In this document: one piece after another, positions 5,080 through 12,730 of the stretch
How the letters are laid out: every line of letters starts with the position of its first letter
Position numbering within the stretch: the stretch's first letter is position 1
IMG/VR virus record: IMGVR_UViG_3300048553_000029
Location: 1-40,785 of that record
DNA length: 40,785 bases
Origin: a virus
Strand: one strand, 5' to 3'
Made by a program: the position numbers and the translations under genes
The notes under the pieces: generated by a model
Database searches by the model: none
Told to the model about the DNA's origin: nothing
What the model saw: the letters and a program-made list of their open reading frames with translations, nothing else

Positions 5080-5892
5080 TTACTTAGTGGTGTATTTTTT
5101 ACCTTTGAACATAAAGGTTTTTTTGCCGGATTTTTTAGCAGCGGCATATGCTTTATCGAAGGCTTGAGCAACGGTGCCCACCTTTTTAGGTCCAACTTTC
5201 TTGGGTCCAACTTTTAGGCGACTACGAACAGTACCGTCTTTGTCACGGGTATTGTACTTGTTGACAGAAGACTCAAGCTTGGCCTGGCGAGCAGCAGCTG
5301 CACGAGCACCAGGGCCACTCATAGTGGCGTCAGCAGCAGGACGAGCCCGCAGGGTTTCGTATGCTACACCAGCAGGAGTAATAGCACGACCACCGCGAGC
5401 AAGACGAGCAGCCACACCAGCAGCTCGGGTTCCTCCACGAATAGCCCTAGAGGGCGCCTCGCGTCCAGCAGCAGGGCGAGACCCACGATAGCTACCAGTA
5501 CCACGACGGACGGTGCGACGACGACCGAAGGCGCTAGGAGTACCGCCAGGAGGACGATTAGAGCTTGTAGCTTGACGGCTGCCAATAACTCCGCTAACAC
5601 GGCGATTCGGCCCTTGGACAGGAGCCTGCCGAGGACCTTGTGCGCCACGAGGAGGACCTGATACGGAGCGAGTTTTTACACCGGTACCCCTCTTTGCATT
5701 ACGAGTTTTAGACACGGTGTTTGCCACACGCTTGCTTTTGGTAGTGGCAGTTTTGGTACCGGACTTAGTACCACGTTGAAGACGGGCCTTGGTGCCAGTC
5801 TTTTGAGTGCGTTCACGCATTGCTTTTGCTGCACGAGCCCGTTGTTGAGCGCGTTGTTTGCGCTGTGCAGCAGTGGATTTATAGCGAGCCAT
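5080..5892 (-). CDS. Very basic, histone-tail-like protein (270 aa)
   Basis: By hand count 69 of 270 residues are Lys or Arg against 8 acidic, a net charge near +61. Residues 1-170 are low-complexity Arg/Lys/Ala/Gly/Thr. A hydrophobic helix-like patch lies near 155-185 (RAAGVAARLARGGRAITPAG). The C-terminus has the direct repeat VGPKKVGPKKVG and a compact segment VAQAFDKAYAAAKKSGKKTF. The start shares a base with the upstream stop (TGATG). A DNA-condensing or packaged virion protein is plausible but not shown. An opposite frame in the same region is hydrophobic and is treated as a shadow. Confidence 0.75.
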   Translation of the reverse strand: MARYKSTAAQRKQRAQQRARAAKAMRERTQKTGTKARLQRGTKSGTKTATTKSKRVANTVSKTRNAKRGTGVKTRSVSGPPRGAQGPRQAPVQGPNRRVSGVIGSRQATSSNRPPGGTPSAFGRRRTVRRGTGSYRGSRPAAGREAPSRAIRGGTRAAGVAARLARGGRAITPAGVAYETLRARPAADATMSGPGARAAAARQAKLESSVNKYNTRDKDGTVRSRLKVGPKKVGPKKVGTVAQAFDKAYAAAKKSGKKTFMFKGKKYTTK

Positions 5893-6152
5893 CAGCGAGA
5901 AGCCAGACCCATGGAGGTGCTGGTGGTAGCGCTAGAAGTAGCGATGGCAGTGTTGATCAGATCAATCAGATCAGCCACGGTGTAGTCGCCAGTAGCAGCG
6001 TTAGCAGCAGCCTGGGTCAGACCAGTCAGGGTAGCAGCAGTTACCTTGTTAGGACCAGCCAGGTGAACGCCTTTGATTGCTTTTTTGTTGATAAATTGAC
6101 GGGCTCCGGTCAGATCACCGTAAGCAGAACCGCCTGCAGGGTTAGTAGCCAT
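5892..6152 (-). CDS. Small Ala/Thr-rich hypothetical protein (86 aa)
   Basis: An 86-aa protein beginning MATNPAGGSAYGDLTGARQF. The middle (residues 25-50) is Ala/Thr/Leu-rich and the C-terminal half contains a clear helix (VADLIDLINTAIATS). It lies two bases after the HNH gene's stop and shares one base with the next start. Its composition differs from the basic proteins on both sides. A minor virion protein is possible; I do not recognise the family. Confidence 0.65.
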   Translation of the reverse strand: MATNPAGGSAYGDLTGARQFINKKAIKGVHLAGPNKVTAATLTGLTQAAANAATGDYTVADLIDLINTAIATSSATTSTSMGLASR

Positions 6153-6154
6153 GA

Positions 6155-6472
6155 TTAAACAGTTGTCCAGGAAAGAACTTTGAAGAAATTTTCAGTCGAA
6201 AAAGATTCTTGACCGACCCACCAGCTAAGCCAGTGGGACGATCCTTTGCTTTGATTGCATTTCATACAAGCGCACACTACATTGTTTGTAATGTCGTGAC
6301 CTCCTTTTGCTTTAGGACGAACGTGATCCAGGGTTAGACAGTCTGTGGAGCCACAATAGACACACCGGTTACCCCAGTGGTCTTTGATTGCAGCACGCCA
6401 CATACGTTTCGCTTCAGCAGAAGTCATAGCTTGAAGGAAGTAAAGGTATTCGGAAGGGGCTTTGAGAGGCAT
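6155..6472 (-). CDS. HNH endonuclease
   Basis: A 105-aa protein with a complete HNH/ββα-metal motif: CVYC (C37, C40), LDHVRPKAKGGHD (H50), NN at 63-64, and CMKC (C69, C72). The cysteine pairs hold a structural zinc and the H-N-H residues hold the catalytic metal. The start is ATG 6472. It lies between TerS and TerL. Two readings fit: a homing endonuclease, or a packaging-associated HNH nuclease like those beside terminases in other tailed phages. No intron or intein was seen nearby. Confidence 0.9.
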   Translation of the reverse strand: MPLKAPSEYLYFLQAMTSAEAKRMWRAAIKDHWGNRCVYCGSTDCLTLDHVRPKAKGGHDITNNVVCACMKCNQSKGSSHWLSWWVGQESFSTENFFKVLSWTTV

Positions 6473-6488
6473 AATGCTCTACGGTGGT

Positions 6489-6638
6489 TTACTTCTTAGC
6501 TTTTTTTCCTCGCTTTTTGGGGAATCCAGCTTTCATGTTGGCATAAGCCTTAGCCGTAATAGTAGACTTAGACTTAGGCCGCGATTTGCCGGCTTTTTTT
6601 CGCTTGTTGATGTTGCAATACAGGCCGCATTTTGCCAT
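6489..6638 (-). CDS. Small Lys-rich protein, MAKxGLYxNIN type (49 aa)
   Basis: The start at ATG 6638 gives MAKCGLYCNINKRKKAGKS and a Lys-rich tail: 18 of 49 residues are Lys or Arg, with no acidic residue. A purine-rich AAAAGG lies about eight bases upstream, which supports this start over the longer in-frame reading. The N-terminal 'MAK-x-GLY-x-NIN' pattern is familiar from small proteins of many cyanophages. Function unknown. It lies four bases after the stop of the 86-aa basic protein. Confidence 0.75.
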   Translation of the reverse strand: MAKCGLYCNINKRKKAGKSRPKSKSTITAKAYANMKAGFPKKRGKKAKK

Positions 6639-6642
6639 GGTA

Positions 6643-6903
6643 TTACCTTTTGGTACTTTTGCCATTGTGGCCGTTGCGGGCACGGTTCTTACGAGGTGAT
6701 TCGAGAACCATACGGCCAGATTTAGTATGAGAAAGGTCTTTGCCTCCCTTACCCGCGATGCCTAGCTGTCTACGTTTTGTCCAACGAGCTTCGGAAGCTT
6801 TTTTGACAGCTGGCTTTTTGTTGTACTTACGCTGGTAGGCACGTCGTTTGGCCGCGCTGGCCGGCTTACGAGCGTAAAACTTTGATGTTCTGCTTTGTGC
6901 CAT
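6643..6903 (-). CDS. Basic protein of a cyanophage-conserved type (86 aa)
   Basis: Starts MAQSRTSKFYARKPASAAKR and ends with a basic, Asn/Gly-rich tail (KNRARNGHNGKSTKR). By hand count 28 of 86 residues are Lys or Arg and three are acidic. I recall similar sequences with 'KFY', 'YNKKPA' and 'SHTKSG' blocks in other cyanophages. The start immediately follows the stop of the membrane/coiled-coil gene. Nucleic-acid binding is inferred only from charge. Confidence 0.75.
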   Translation of the reverse strand: MAQSRTSKFYARKPASAAKRRAYQRKYNKKPAVKKASEARWTKRRQLGIAGKGGKDLSHTKSGRMVLESPRKNRARNGHNGKSTKR

Positions 6904-7098
6904 CTACTTATCAGTGAAGAATACTTTGTTTTCAAGCCGCTCAATTCGAGCTGTGCTAGTTCCCACTTTTTCAATGAGCACCTCTACGGATTTAGCAATG
7001 TTATGAAGAGTGACCATGTGCCAACCAAATAACCCTAGGGCTGCGCTAGCAAGAACATTGCGAATAATTTCTGTATTACCGGATCGTTCGTTGGACAT
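6904..7098 (-). CDS. Small membrane protein with coiled coil, Rz/spanin-position candidate (64 aa)
   Basis: A polar N-terminus (MSNERSGNTEII) leads into one hydrophobic segment, roughly residues 13-33 (NVLASAALGLFGWHMVTLHNIA), then an amphipathic helix with heptad character (VEVLIEKVGTSTARIERLE). It overlaps the end of terS by 23 bases. T7 has its Rz-type spanin (gp18.5) in this position, and the membrane-anchor-plus-coil layout fits either an inner-membrane spanin or a holin-like accessory. It is much shorter than T7 gp18.5. Confidence 0.7.
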   Translation of the reverse strand: MSNERSGNTEIIRNVLASAALGLFGWHMVTLHNIAKSVEVLIEKVGTSTARIERLENKVFFTDK

Positions 7099-7306
7099 CC
7101 TCTAGCTCCACTTCAGGTAAAGTAGCAAACAGTTCGGCCAGAGGAGATCCTGTCACAGGCAAGCCAGTAATGTTGTTCTTAGCTAACCAGTCGGCAGCAG
7201 CCTTCAGGTCTTGGGTCGTTGCGACACCAGATTTAATTCGATCGATGAGTTCAAGAGTGATAAGCCCGTGAAGCTCATTAAATTGATCTTCCGTGGCTCT
7301 ATTCAT
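7076..7306 (-). CDS. terS: Terminase small subunit, T7 gp18-like
   Basis: A 76-aa helical protein from ATG 7306 (TAATG overlap with the upstream stop; a GTG four codons earlier is less likely). It reads MNRATEDQFNELHGLITLEL, then IKSGVATTQDLKAAADWLAKNNI, a pattern shared with small DNA-packaging proteins of T7-like cyanophages. Size is close to T7 gp18 (about 90 aa). It should recognise phage DNA and load TerL. Its place after the endolysin and before the spanin candidate matches T7 order. Confidence 0.75.
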   Translation of the reverse strand: MNRATEDQFNELHGLITLELIDRIKSGVATTQDLKAAADWLAKNNITGLPVTGSPLAELFATLPEVELEDVQRTIR

Positions 7307-7593
7307 TATGGCACCCACACAGGATGGTTACCAGAGCGCAGAATCTCTGCACGAACCCAGTAACCAGTTGTATCTGCCGTGTCAGGGCCATAGAATGCTG
7401 GATCGCCGCCAGCAGCTGCATAGAGCTTTGGTTTAGCACACCATTCAAATTGGGTTTCTGAGGACGCATGACGCCACAGAAGCCGACGATGCTCTACGTT
7501 CTGAGCATCCGTAAAACCAGTAGCAAAATCATCATAGGCGTAACCAGTAATGGTAGGCCACTGGTTTTGTTGTGGAAATGGATTGTTAGACAT
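7306..7593 (-). CDS. Hypothetical protein between endolysin and terS (95 aa)
   Basis: A soluble protein rich in Trp, Tyr and Phe, starting MSNNPFPQQNQWPTITGYAY, with a likely beta-rich fold. Its start shares a base with the endolysin stop (TAATG), and its stop shares a base with the terS ATG. No family is recognised. Being locked between lysis and packaging genes, it should be expressed with both. Confidence 0.7.
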   Translation of the reverse strand: MSNNPFPQQNQWPTITGYAYDDFATGFTDAQNVEHRRLLWRHASSETQFEWCAKPKLYAAAGGDPAFYGPDTADTTGYWVRAEILRSGNHPVWVP

Positions 7594-8165
7594 TAATCGT
7601 TACTATTCATCAAGTTGATCAGTTTTTGTGCATAGACCGGATCAGTGGCATAACCTTCAGACTTCAACAGAAGCGCACACTCTTCTCGCGTTGAAGCACG
7701 GTTGACACCTTGATAACCACGATAGTCTTTATACCACTGTGTCACCAGATGATTAACACAGTCGTAAGGCGTGGCAAAGTCTTGGAACTCGTCAACAATA
7801 GTCACAGGACCATTGCCGTAGTCTTCCCAAGTTGTTTTTTTAGTGCCAGGACCTTTGATACCAAAGTAATTATTTTTGCCACTCAGAGCGGAACCCCACG
7901 CGGATTCGAGCGCCCATTGAGCAGCAACGCATTCAGGGAACTTAGCGCCTGCAGCTGTTGCGGCTGCTTTGATTCCGTCCCAAGTGTTTTCAATTACGTC
8001 GGGGCTTGAGACGGACTCTGAGGCGGTGCTACGCCAGAGTTGGATCCACTCGGCGTCATCAGATAAAAGAGCAGGCTCCAGAGCGGACTCCAGAGCCTGG
8101 ATGGCTTTCTTCTGATGATCTAGTCCTTTGTAGTGCTTGACTACATCCAGAAGAGAAATGGTCAT
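7593..8165 (-). CDS. Endolysin, GH73-like glucosaminidase
   Basis: A 190-aa protein with an N-terminal helical part (residues 1-55) and a FlgJ/GH73-type peptidoglycan hydrolase domain (about 60-188). Key features: AAQWALESAWG with the probable catalytic Glu87, KNNYFGIKG, a DEFQDFATPYDCVNHLV stretch, and the closing GYATDPVYAQKLINLM. Such enzymes cut the glycan after N-acetylglucosamine. There is no signal peptide, so release needs a holin, and a holin-like gene overlaps its start (ATGA). It takes the lytic role that T7 gives to its amidase gp3.5. Confidence 0.88.
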   Translation of the reverse strand: MTISLLDVVKHYKGLDHQKKAIQALESALEPALLSDDAEWIQLWRSTASESVSSPDVIENTWDGIKAAATAAGAKFPECVAAQWALESAWGSALSGKNNYFGIKGPGTKKTTWEDYGNGPVTIVDEFQDFATPYDCVNHLVTQWYKDYRGYQGVNRASTREECALLLKSEGYATDPVYAQKLINLMNSND

Positions 8166-8353
8166 GATTCAGAAGGAGGTAATTGCTTTTGAGCTTCTTC
8201 GGGGAACAGGCCGTTTTTGATAAATTCTACAGCCTTGTCATCCAAGGTATTGTCCGTGGCTTGGGCAATCTTGGACAGCACCTTAACAATCAGGCGCTTA
8301 ACGTGAACAGAACCAAGAAAAGTGAACAGGATTGGACGAATGATTTCAATCAT
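8162..8353 (-). CDS. Small holin-like protein next to the endolysin (63 aa)
   Basis: Residues 1-15 (IEIIRPILFTFLGS) are hydrophobic, followed by VKRLIVKVLSKIAQ and the stretch TDNTLDDKAVEFIKNG, a pattern I recall from small proteins encoded beside phage endolysins. The C-terminus is polar (EEAQKQLPPSES). Both ends overlap neighbours by ATGA. The hydrophobic part is short for a classical holin, so a membrane-associated lysis helper is an alternative. Confidence 0.6.
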   Translation of the reverse strand: MIEIIRPILFTFLGSVHVKRLIVKVLSKIAQATDNTLDDKAVEFIKNGLFPEEAQKQLPPSES

Positions 8354-8790
8354 AATTCAGGCCAAGGTGTAAGGTTATTTTTGATAATGTATTCAAGTTC
8401 TTCAGTAGAAGCTGCAACAGTAATTTCTGCCTCACGGGTATCACATACCGTCCGTACCGCAGCACGGTAGGTAGTAACACTTTCAGGAATAGCAGTGCCT
8501 ACTTCAGACTTGCGAACAACGTACCAGTCAGTGTTAGCCAACATGTTGCCAGCATTTGTTTTTTGTTGTTCAATAAAGCTAGTTTTAAGGTCATCAACAT
8601 CCCGTGGGTTGCTGTGACTAAAATAAAAACGTGAATCAAAAGGTGGCGGGTCAGGTACCCACATGACACCCATTGCAGTTAACTCTTCAGGGGTAGCAGC
8701 CTGCAACCAGTTTCCAGGGTATTGAGCGCCATCGGCAGTGGTAAATGGTCTGCCTTGCCGCAGTTTGCGGCTACCAAGCATATAAGGCAT
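8350..8790 (-). CDS. Tail-fibre assembly-like protein (146 aa)
   Basis: The C-terminal half (about residues 80-140) contains LANTDWYVVRKSEVGTAIP followed by a TYRAAVRTV block, typical of the small chaperone-like domain beside phage tail fibres. The N-terminal half (LRQGRPFTTADGAQYPGNWL, then a proline-rich WVPDPPPFD) may be a distinct module. The 88-aa protein at 12730-12996 carries the same DWYV...TYR domain, so the two are paralogues flanking the adhesin genes. It may help fold or attach the fibre encoded just upstream. Confidence 0.75.
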   Translation of the reverse strand: MPYMLGSRKLRQGRPFTTADGAQYPGNWLQAATPEELTAMGVMWVPDPPPFDSRFYFSHSNPRDVDDLKTSFIEQQKTNAGNMLANTDWYVVRKSEVGTAIPESVTTYRAAVRTVCDTREAEITVAASTEELEYIIKNNLTPWPEL

Positions 8791-8796
8791 AGTTAA

Positions 8797-11160
8797 TTAT
8801 CGTGCGGTAGCGGGTGGAGCGTTTTCGCCCCCGAATGGATTTTCAGCCCAAGCCATATATATTACCGTTTTGTTTACATTTGGCGCATTTTGTGAGTTTG
8901 AAGTGCCTCTAATTTTGAAGCCATTGGAAAGAAAATCTACTGCTTCGTTTGAATGAGTAGATTCTGCGGCATCGCTTGCAGCATATAATCTTATACCGGT
9001 AGAGAGATTTGCTGGTGCCCGAGTGCTATCTGCAAGCTTCCAACTAACAGAAGTGGTCTCGTCTATATTCTTCAAAATTATTAGAGCCGGCTTAAACCCT
9101 AAGTACACAAATGGGCCGTTGCTATTTACGTTAGTTTCATAACTGCCAAATTTTGAAAACCCTTCCACAGAGTGCCAGCAGTAGGCAATATATTTCTTAG
9201 TGTTGCCATTGGATTGCGTTGAATTTCCAAGTGTGAACACGCTTGACCCTGGTGCCACGTCGTTGAAAACATCGCCAAGATCTTGTCTTGCAACATCGCT
9301 GTTTAGATGCAGAAAGAATTGTTCTGGATTAGTTGAGTCAACTCCTTTGTTGTAAACAATCCAATTAACCGCAGTGTCTCGGTCTTTGAGGATTATAAAT
9401 TCAGGCGTTACACCCAACCCATGGCCAACAGTTGCGCCATTTGTAGCGTTGCCTGTATAGCTGACAATGCTAAAACCAGCATCAGTGTTGACGCTTACGC
9501 TGCTTGTAATCGTGCCATCAGTGTTTGAAACAGCAGTGCCACCTGCTTTCCAGCACCAGGCAACGTAGGTTTGACCAGACGCATTAACTTGTGCTCCAGT
9601 TCCTAATCTAAAACCATCAGAATTAAATTGTTTTATATTAACGCTGCTAGTATCTTCACCAATTGTAAGGTTTGAATAGAGAATTTTGCTTCCACCTCTA
9701 ACGCTATCAAACAAGCCATGATCTAAAGTGGAGCTACGGCGTTTAATCCAGACAAAATCAGGTTGGAAACTTTCAGTTGTTGTTATATCTCTATCATCAT
9801 TACCATCGCCATCCCAGATAATAGCTTCAAAATGATCCTTGCCATTCTTAATCGTTGGCTCAGGCAGGTTGTTGCTGTCTAACGCATTATATCCATTTGG
9901 TTTAGTATAAATAAACGGGCGCTGACCAAAATTATAGTTTTGGGCGGGTGTATTTATATTTGAAAAGAATGGGACATAAAGCGCATCAGGCATCCCAGTG
10001 TTAGCAGAGTTAGTGGTTGTTCCTGCTTCAATTTCAGATTGCGTAGCACTGTTTGCCCAAGTGCCATTTATACTATACCAAAGGGTACCGCTATCAGCAT
10101 CAAAAGCTACGCCAATAATGTCGCCTGACGATGCAGCGGAAGAATAACCACTACTAGAGCTGCCATTGTTGTACAGAGAGCCATTGACACGGAACGCATA
10201 TTCGCCAGTCTGGCTTGAATAAGTAGGAGTTGCTCGGTGGTTTGAACTTACGCCAATCATTCCGTCAGCTGCACCAACTTCCATTTCCCAGTACCACTTG
10301 CCAGATTGAATTGGGAAAGTTCCGTAAGCACCCTGCCAAGTTCCGCTGCTAGTAGTCCCGACTTCTAGGTTGGCCTTTGTAAATGCACTGACTGTAGTTC
10401 CTACAGGGTTAGCAGTGCCGTAATTACTCGTTGGCGTATCTTCGTAGTCAATATCATTATCAAAGTTGCTGCTGCTGATTGCAGTAGTTTCAAAACCACT
10501 TGCGGTGAAGTCGTTACCGTTGCCGCTTGAGTCATGACCAATGCCATTGGTTTGACTAGAATCAAAAGTTAATTTGAAGCCATTCGTGCCATAAGAACCT
10601 GAGTAATCTTGTGGCACCCATACACCGTCTTCGTTGTATTTGCCAAAGTCATCAGCGTCAAGCTCTTGACCATCAACAAGATAAACTTGTGCTATTTGAC
10701 CAACCCATCCATAAGATGAAGCTTGCGCGGGATATAATGTACCAATTACAAATGCATCATTAGATGGATTTATTAAACTTGATGGTGAGTCTGATACAGC
10801 TTCACCATTAATCCAATATTGGCCTGTTGTATTAGCGACAACGTGATACCAAGAAGAAGGGTCTCTAAATCTGGCAGCAGAGTAATAAGAGGGCAAGGAT
10901 GAGCTGAGTTGGTCTGTATAAAAACCAAATCCATTGCCGTTAGTATTTAAACCTAATATGTATCCAGACGTTCTGTTAGTTTGAAGAAAAGCCTTTTTCA
11001 CCCAAGCCGAAAATGTGTAGGTGCTTGTTGATGTGCCTGTAGGACCAGTTAAATACTGCGAACCACTAAACCGCAAACTCTGATCAATAGTGTCGCCAAG
11101 GTCTGCAGACGGCCCTTGACCGGCAGACCCCGCGAGCATTGGATTACCAAATAAACTCAT
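8797..11160 (-). CDS. Large tail/adhesin protein with LamG-, SPRY- and repeat-like domains (787 aa)
   Basis: Residues about 25-190 look like a concanavalin/LamG fold (YTFSAWVKKAF, WYHVVANTTGQYWINGE, then VWVPQDYSGSYGTNGF). About 255-415 is SPRY-like (GKWYWEMEVGAADGMIGV, GDIIGVAFDADSGTLWYSI). About 440-780 holds repeated units with 'PDFVWIKRR', 'PEFIILKDRD', 'PALIILKNID' and 'AWCWKAGG/AYCWHSVEG', a DUF7483-like repeat. Both first domain types commonly bind carbohydrate or surface ligands, so host-surface recognition is the best inference. The start overlaps the upstream stop (ATGA). The protein is larger than the gp17-like fibre itself. Confidence 0.8.
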   Translation of the reverse strand: MSLFGNPMLAGSAGQGPSADLGDTIDQSLRFSGSQYLTGPTGTSTSTYTFSAWVKKAFLQTNRTSGYILGLNTNGNGFGFYTDQLSSSLPSYYSAARFRDPSSWYHVVANTTGQYWINGEAVSDSPSSLINPSNDAFVIGTLYPAQASSYGWVGQIAQVYLVDGQELDADDFGKYNEDGVWVPQDYSGSYGTNGFKLTFDSSQTNGIGHDSSGNGNDFTASGFETTAISSSNFDNDIDYEDTPTSNYGTANPVGTTVSAFTKANLEVGTTSSGTWQGAYGTFPIQSGKWYWEMEVGAADGMIGVSSNHRATPTYSSQTGEYAFRVNGSLYNNGSSSSGYSSAASSGDIIGVAFDADSGTLWYSINGTWANSATQSEIEAGTTTNSANTGMPDALYVPFFSNINTPAQNYNFGQRPFIYTKPNGYNALDSNNLPEPTIKNGKDHFEAIIWDGDGNDDRDITTTESFQPDFVWIKRRSSTLDHGLFDSVRGGSKILYSNLTIGEDTSSVNIKQFNSDGFRLGTGAQVNASGQTYVAWCWKAGGTAVSNTDGTITSSVSVNTDAGFSIVSYTGNATNGATVGHGLGVTPEFIILKDRDTAVNWIVYNKGVDSTNPEQFFLHLNSDVARQDLGDVFNDVAPGSSVFTLGNSTQSNGNTKKYIAYCWHSVEGFSKFGSYETNVNSNGPFVYLGFKPALIILKNIDETTSVSWKLADSTRAPANLSTGIRLYAASDAAESTHSNEAVDFLSNGFKIRGTSNSQNAPNVNKTVIYMAWAENPFGGENAPPATAR

Positions 11161-11606
11161 GATGCATAGCTCAGGGTAGTGACGACATGAATCTCTGTTG
11201 CGGACCTAACCACATAATCCAGACGATCCACCGCACCCCCGGCTGTGCTTAGCACCGGTGCACCAGCTGCACCACCAATAAATTTCCAAGCAGAGTTCCA
11301 ACCACCGATGGTGCGACCACCAGTGGTGTCTTGTTCAATAAAGATAGAACCAGTTTGACCAGCAACAACATTGCTAGGAGCTGCAACAGCAGTCACATTT
11401 CCAGTAAGACGGAAGTTCTGATTGTTGTTAGCTAAGTCCCAAGTAACGCTGCCGCTAATGTCTGAGCGGGTAGGTACGGTAAGGTTTGCTTTGGTAGCTG
11501 TTACTAGACCACTTGTGTTAAATGTAGTGTTGCCGTTGAGGTCTAGGTCAAAGGCATTAGAGCTAGCGTCAAGGTGACGCATAGCATTTGTTTTAATACT
11601 GCTCAT
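11157..11606 (-). CDS. Small tail-fibre-like protein (149 aa)
   Basis: Beta-rich, starting MSSIKTNAMRHLDASSNAFD, with a modular pattern (DLDLNGNTTFNTSG, then TWDLANNNQNFRLTGN, SIFIEQDTTGGRTIGGW) typical of short phage fibre or baseplate-distal proteins. A strong ribosome site (GGAGG, six bases from the ATG) directly follows the stop of the glycine-rich protein upstream. The stop overlaps the LamG protein start. Probably a structural part or adaptor of the adhesin complex. Confidence 0.7.
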   Translation of the reverse strand: MSSIKTNAMRHLDASSNAFDLDLNGNTTFNTSGLVTATKANLTVPTRSDISGSVTWDLANNNQNFRLTGNVTAVAAPSNVVAGQTGSIFIEQDTTGGRTIGGWNSAWKFIGGAAGAPVLSTAGGAVDRLDYVVRSATEIHVVTTLSYAS

Positions 11607-11612
11607 GTTATG

Positions 11613-11617
11613 CCTCC
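11613..11617 (-). promoter_or_regulatory. Strong Shine-Dalgarno site
   Basis: GGAGG lies immediately after the stop codon of the glycine-rich adhesin and six bases before the ATG at 11606. Few genes in this window have such a site, so this small fibre protein may be made at a high rate. Confidence 0.75.
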
Positions 11618-12730
11618 TTATGTACTAAACGTAACGGTTTCAGATGTTGAAGTTGTAACAGTAATGACTGACACTTTATCGTCGCCATCAGTGCTAGTGG
11701 TTTGAGTTACACCACTACTAAATGTAGCCGTATAAGTATTTGGATACCTGAGGATAACAACACCAGATCCACCAGCTCCACTTGGCTGGCTTTGAGCAGT
11801 ACCGTTAAGCCAGCTCAGACCACCGCCACCGCTACCAGTATTTGCTGTTCCGTCTTGCACGTTGCCAGGAGAACCAGCGTCACCGCCACCGCCTGAGCCA
11901 CCCGTACCAGATGTGCCGCTGTAGTAAACACCGCCACCACCGCCACCAGCTCGGGTTACTGCAGTGCCTGTAATTGAAGAAGAAATGCCGTTGCCACCGT
12001 TACCACCAACATTGGCTGCAGTAGCGTCAGTGCCTACAGAACCAGCACCGCCACCGCCGCCACAAGCGTAGTTACCTGCTGCTGAACCTTGGCCACCGTC
12101 AAAGCCTTGCCCTGAAGTTCCAGCGCCAGGAGTTCCAGTGCCGCCAGAGCCACCACCAGAACCACCTGCTAAACCTGCGGTGTTGCTACCACCACCACGG
12201 GCGCCACCACCGCCGCCAGTAGATGTAATTGTGTGAAATACAGAATTAGACCCTGAATTTCCTGAAGAAGTACCATTGTCACTTTTACTTGCGCCACCAG
12301 CACCAACGGTAACTGTGTACTGAGTGCCAGTGGTCAACACAATGCCGGTTTCTACGGCTGAAAGTCCGCCAGAAATATTGCCTGAGCCATAGCTAGTTCT
12401 ATAACCACCTGCACCACCACCAGAGCCACTACCGCCACCGCCGCCTGCAGAAGCGCCACCGCCTCCTCCGCCAATAACTAAGAAATCAATAAGAGGATTA
12501 GGTTGAGGTGTATCTCCAACATTTCGCCATTGAGGAACGAAATCAGTTGAAGACCAAAACTCCAATTGGCCAGTCGTAGTGTTAAACCGAACCTGACCAG
12601 CTGAACCACTAGCAGGACGGTCAGCAGTTGAACCCGAAGGCAGAATAATTCCAGCAGTACCGTTACCGCCTTCAGCGGGTGCATCTATTTCTGTATAACC
12701 GGATGTTGATCCGTTAATTCTAATTCCCAT
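11618..12730 (-). CDS. Glycine-rich tail adhesin, copy B (370 aa)
   Basis: An N-terminal attachment part (residues 1-85) contains the module 'RPASGSAGQVRFNTTTGQLE' with an EFWS...QWRNV ending. Residues about 85-315 are a Gly/Ser/Ala domain full of GGGGG and GGAGG motifs, resembling the polyglycine-helix receptor-binding domains of some phage adhesins. The C-terminus returns to beta structure (GVVILRYPNTYTATFSSGV). It is a clear paralogue of the 372-aa protein at 12999-14117. A receptor-binding role is inference. The start shares a base with the upstream stop (TAATG). Confidence 0.8.
   Translation of the reverse strand: MGIRINGSTSGYTEIDAPAEGGNGTAGIILPSGSTADRPASGSAGQVRFNTTTGQLEFWSSTDFVPQWRNVGDTPQPNPLIDFLVIGGGGGGASAGGGGGSGSGGGAGGYRTSYGSGNISGGLSAVETGIVLTTGTQYTVTVGAGGASKSDNGTSSGNSGSNSVFHTITSTGGGGGARGGGSNTAGLAGGSGGGSGGTGTPGAGTSGQGFDGGQGSAAGNYACGGGGGAGSVGTDATAANVGGNGGNGISSSITGTAVTRAGGGGGGVYYSGTSGTGGSGGGGDAGSPGNVQDGTANTGSGGGGLSWLNGTAQSQPSGAGGSGVVILRYPNTYTATFSSGVTQTTSTDGDDKVSVITVTTSTSETVTFST

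Noticed and set aside
5364-5648. 94-aa Leu/Val-rich frame inside the basic 270-aa gene
   Set aside because: Frameshifted reading of GCN/CGN-rich codons gives artificial Leu/Val runs; the basic frame has neighbours coupled to both its ends.
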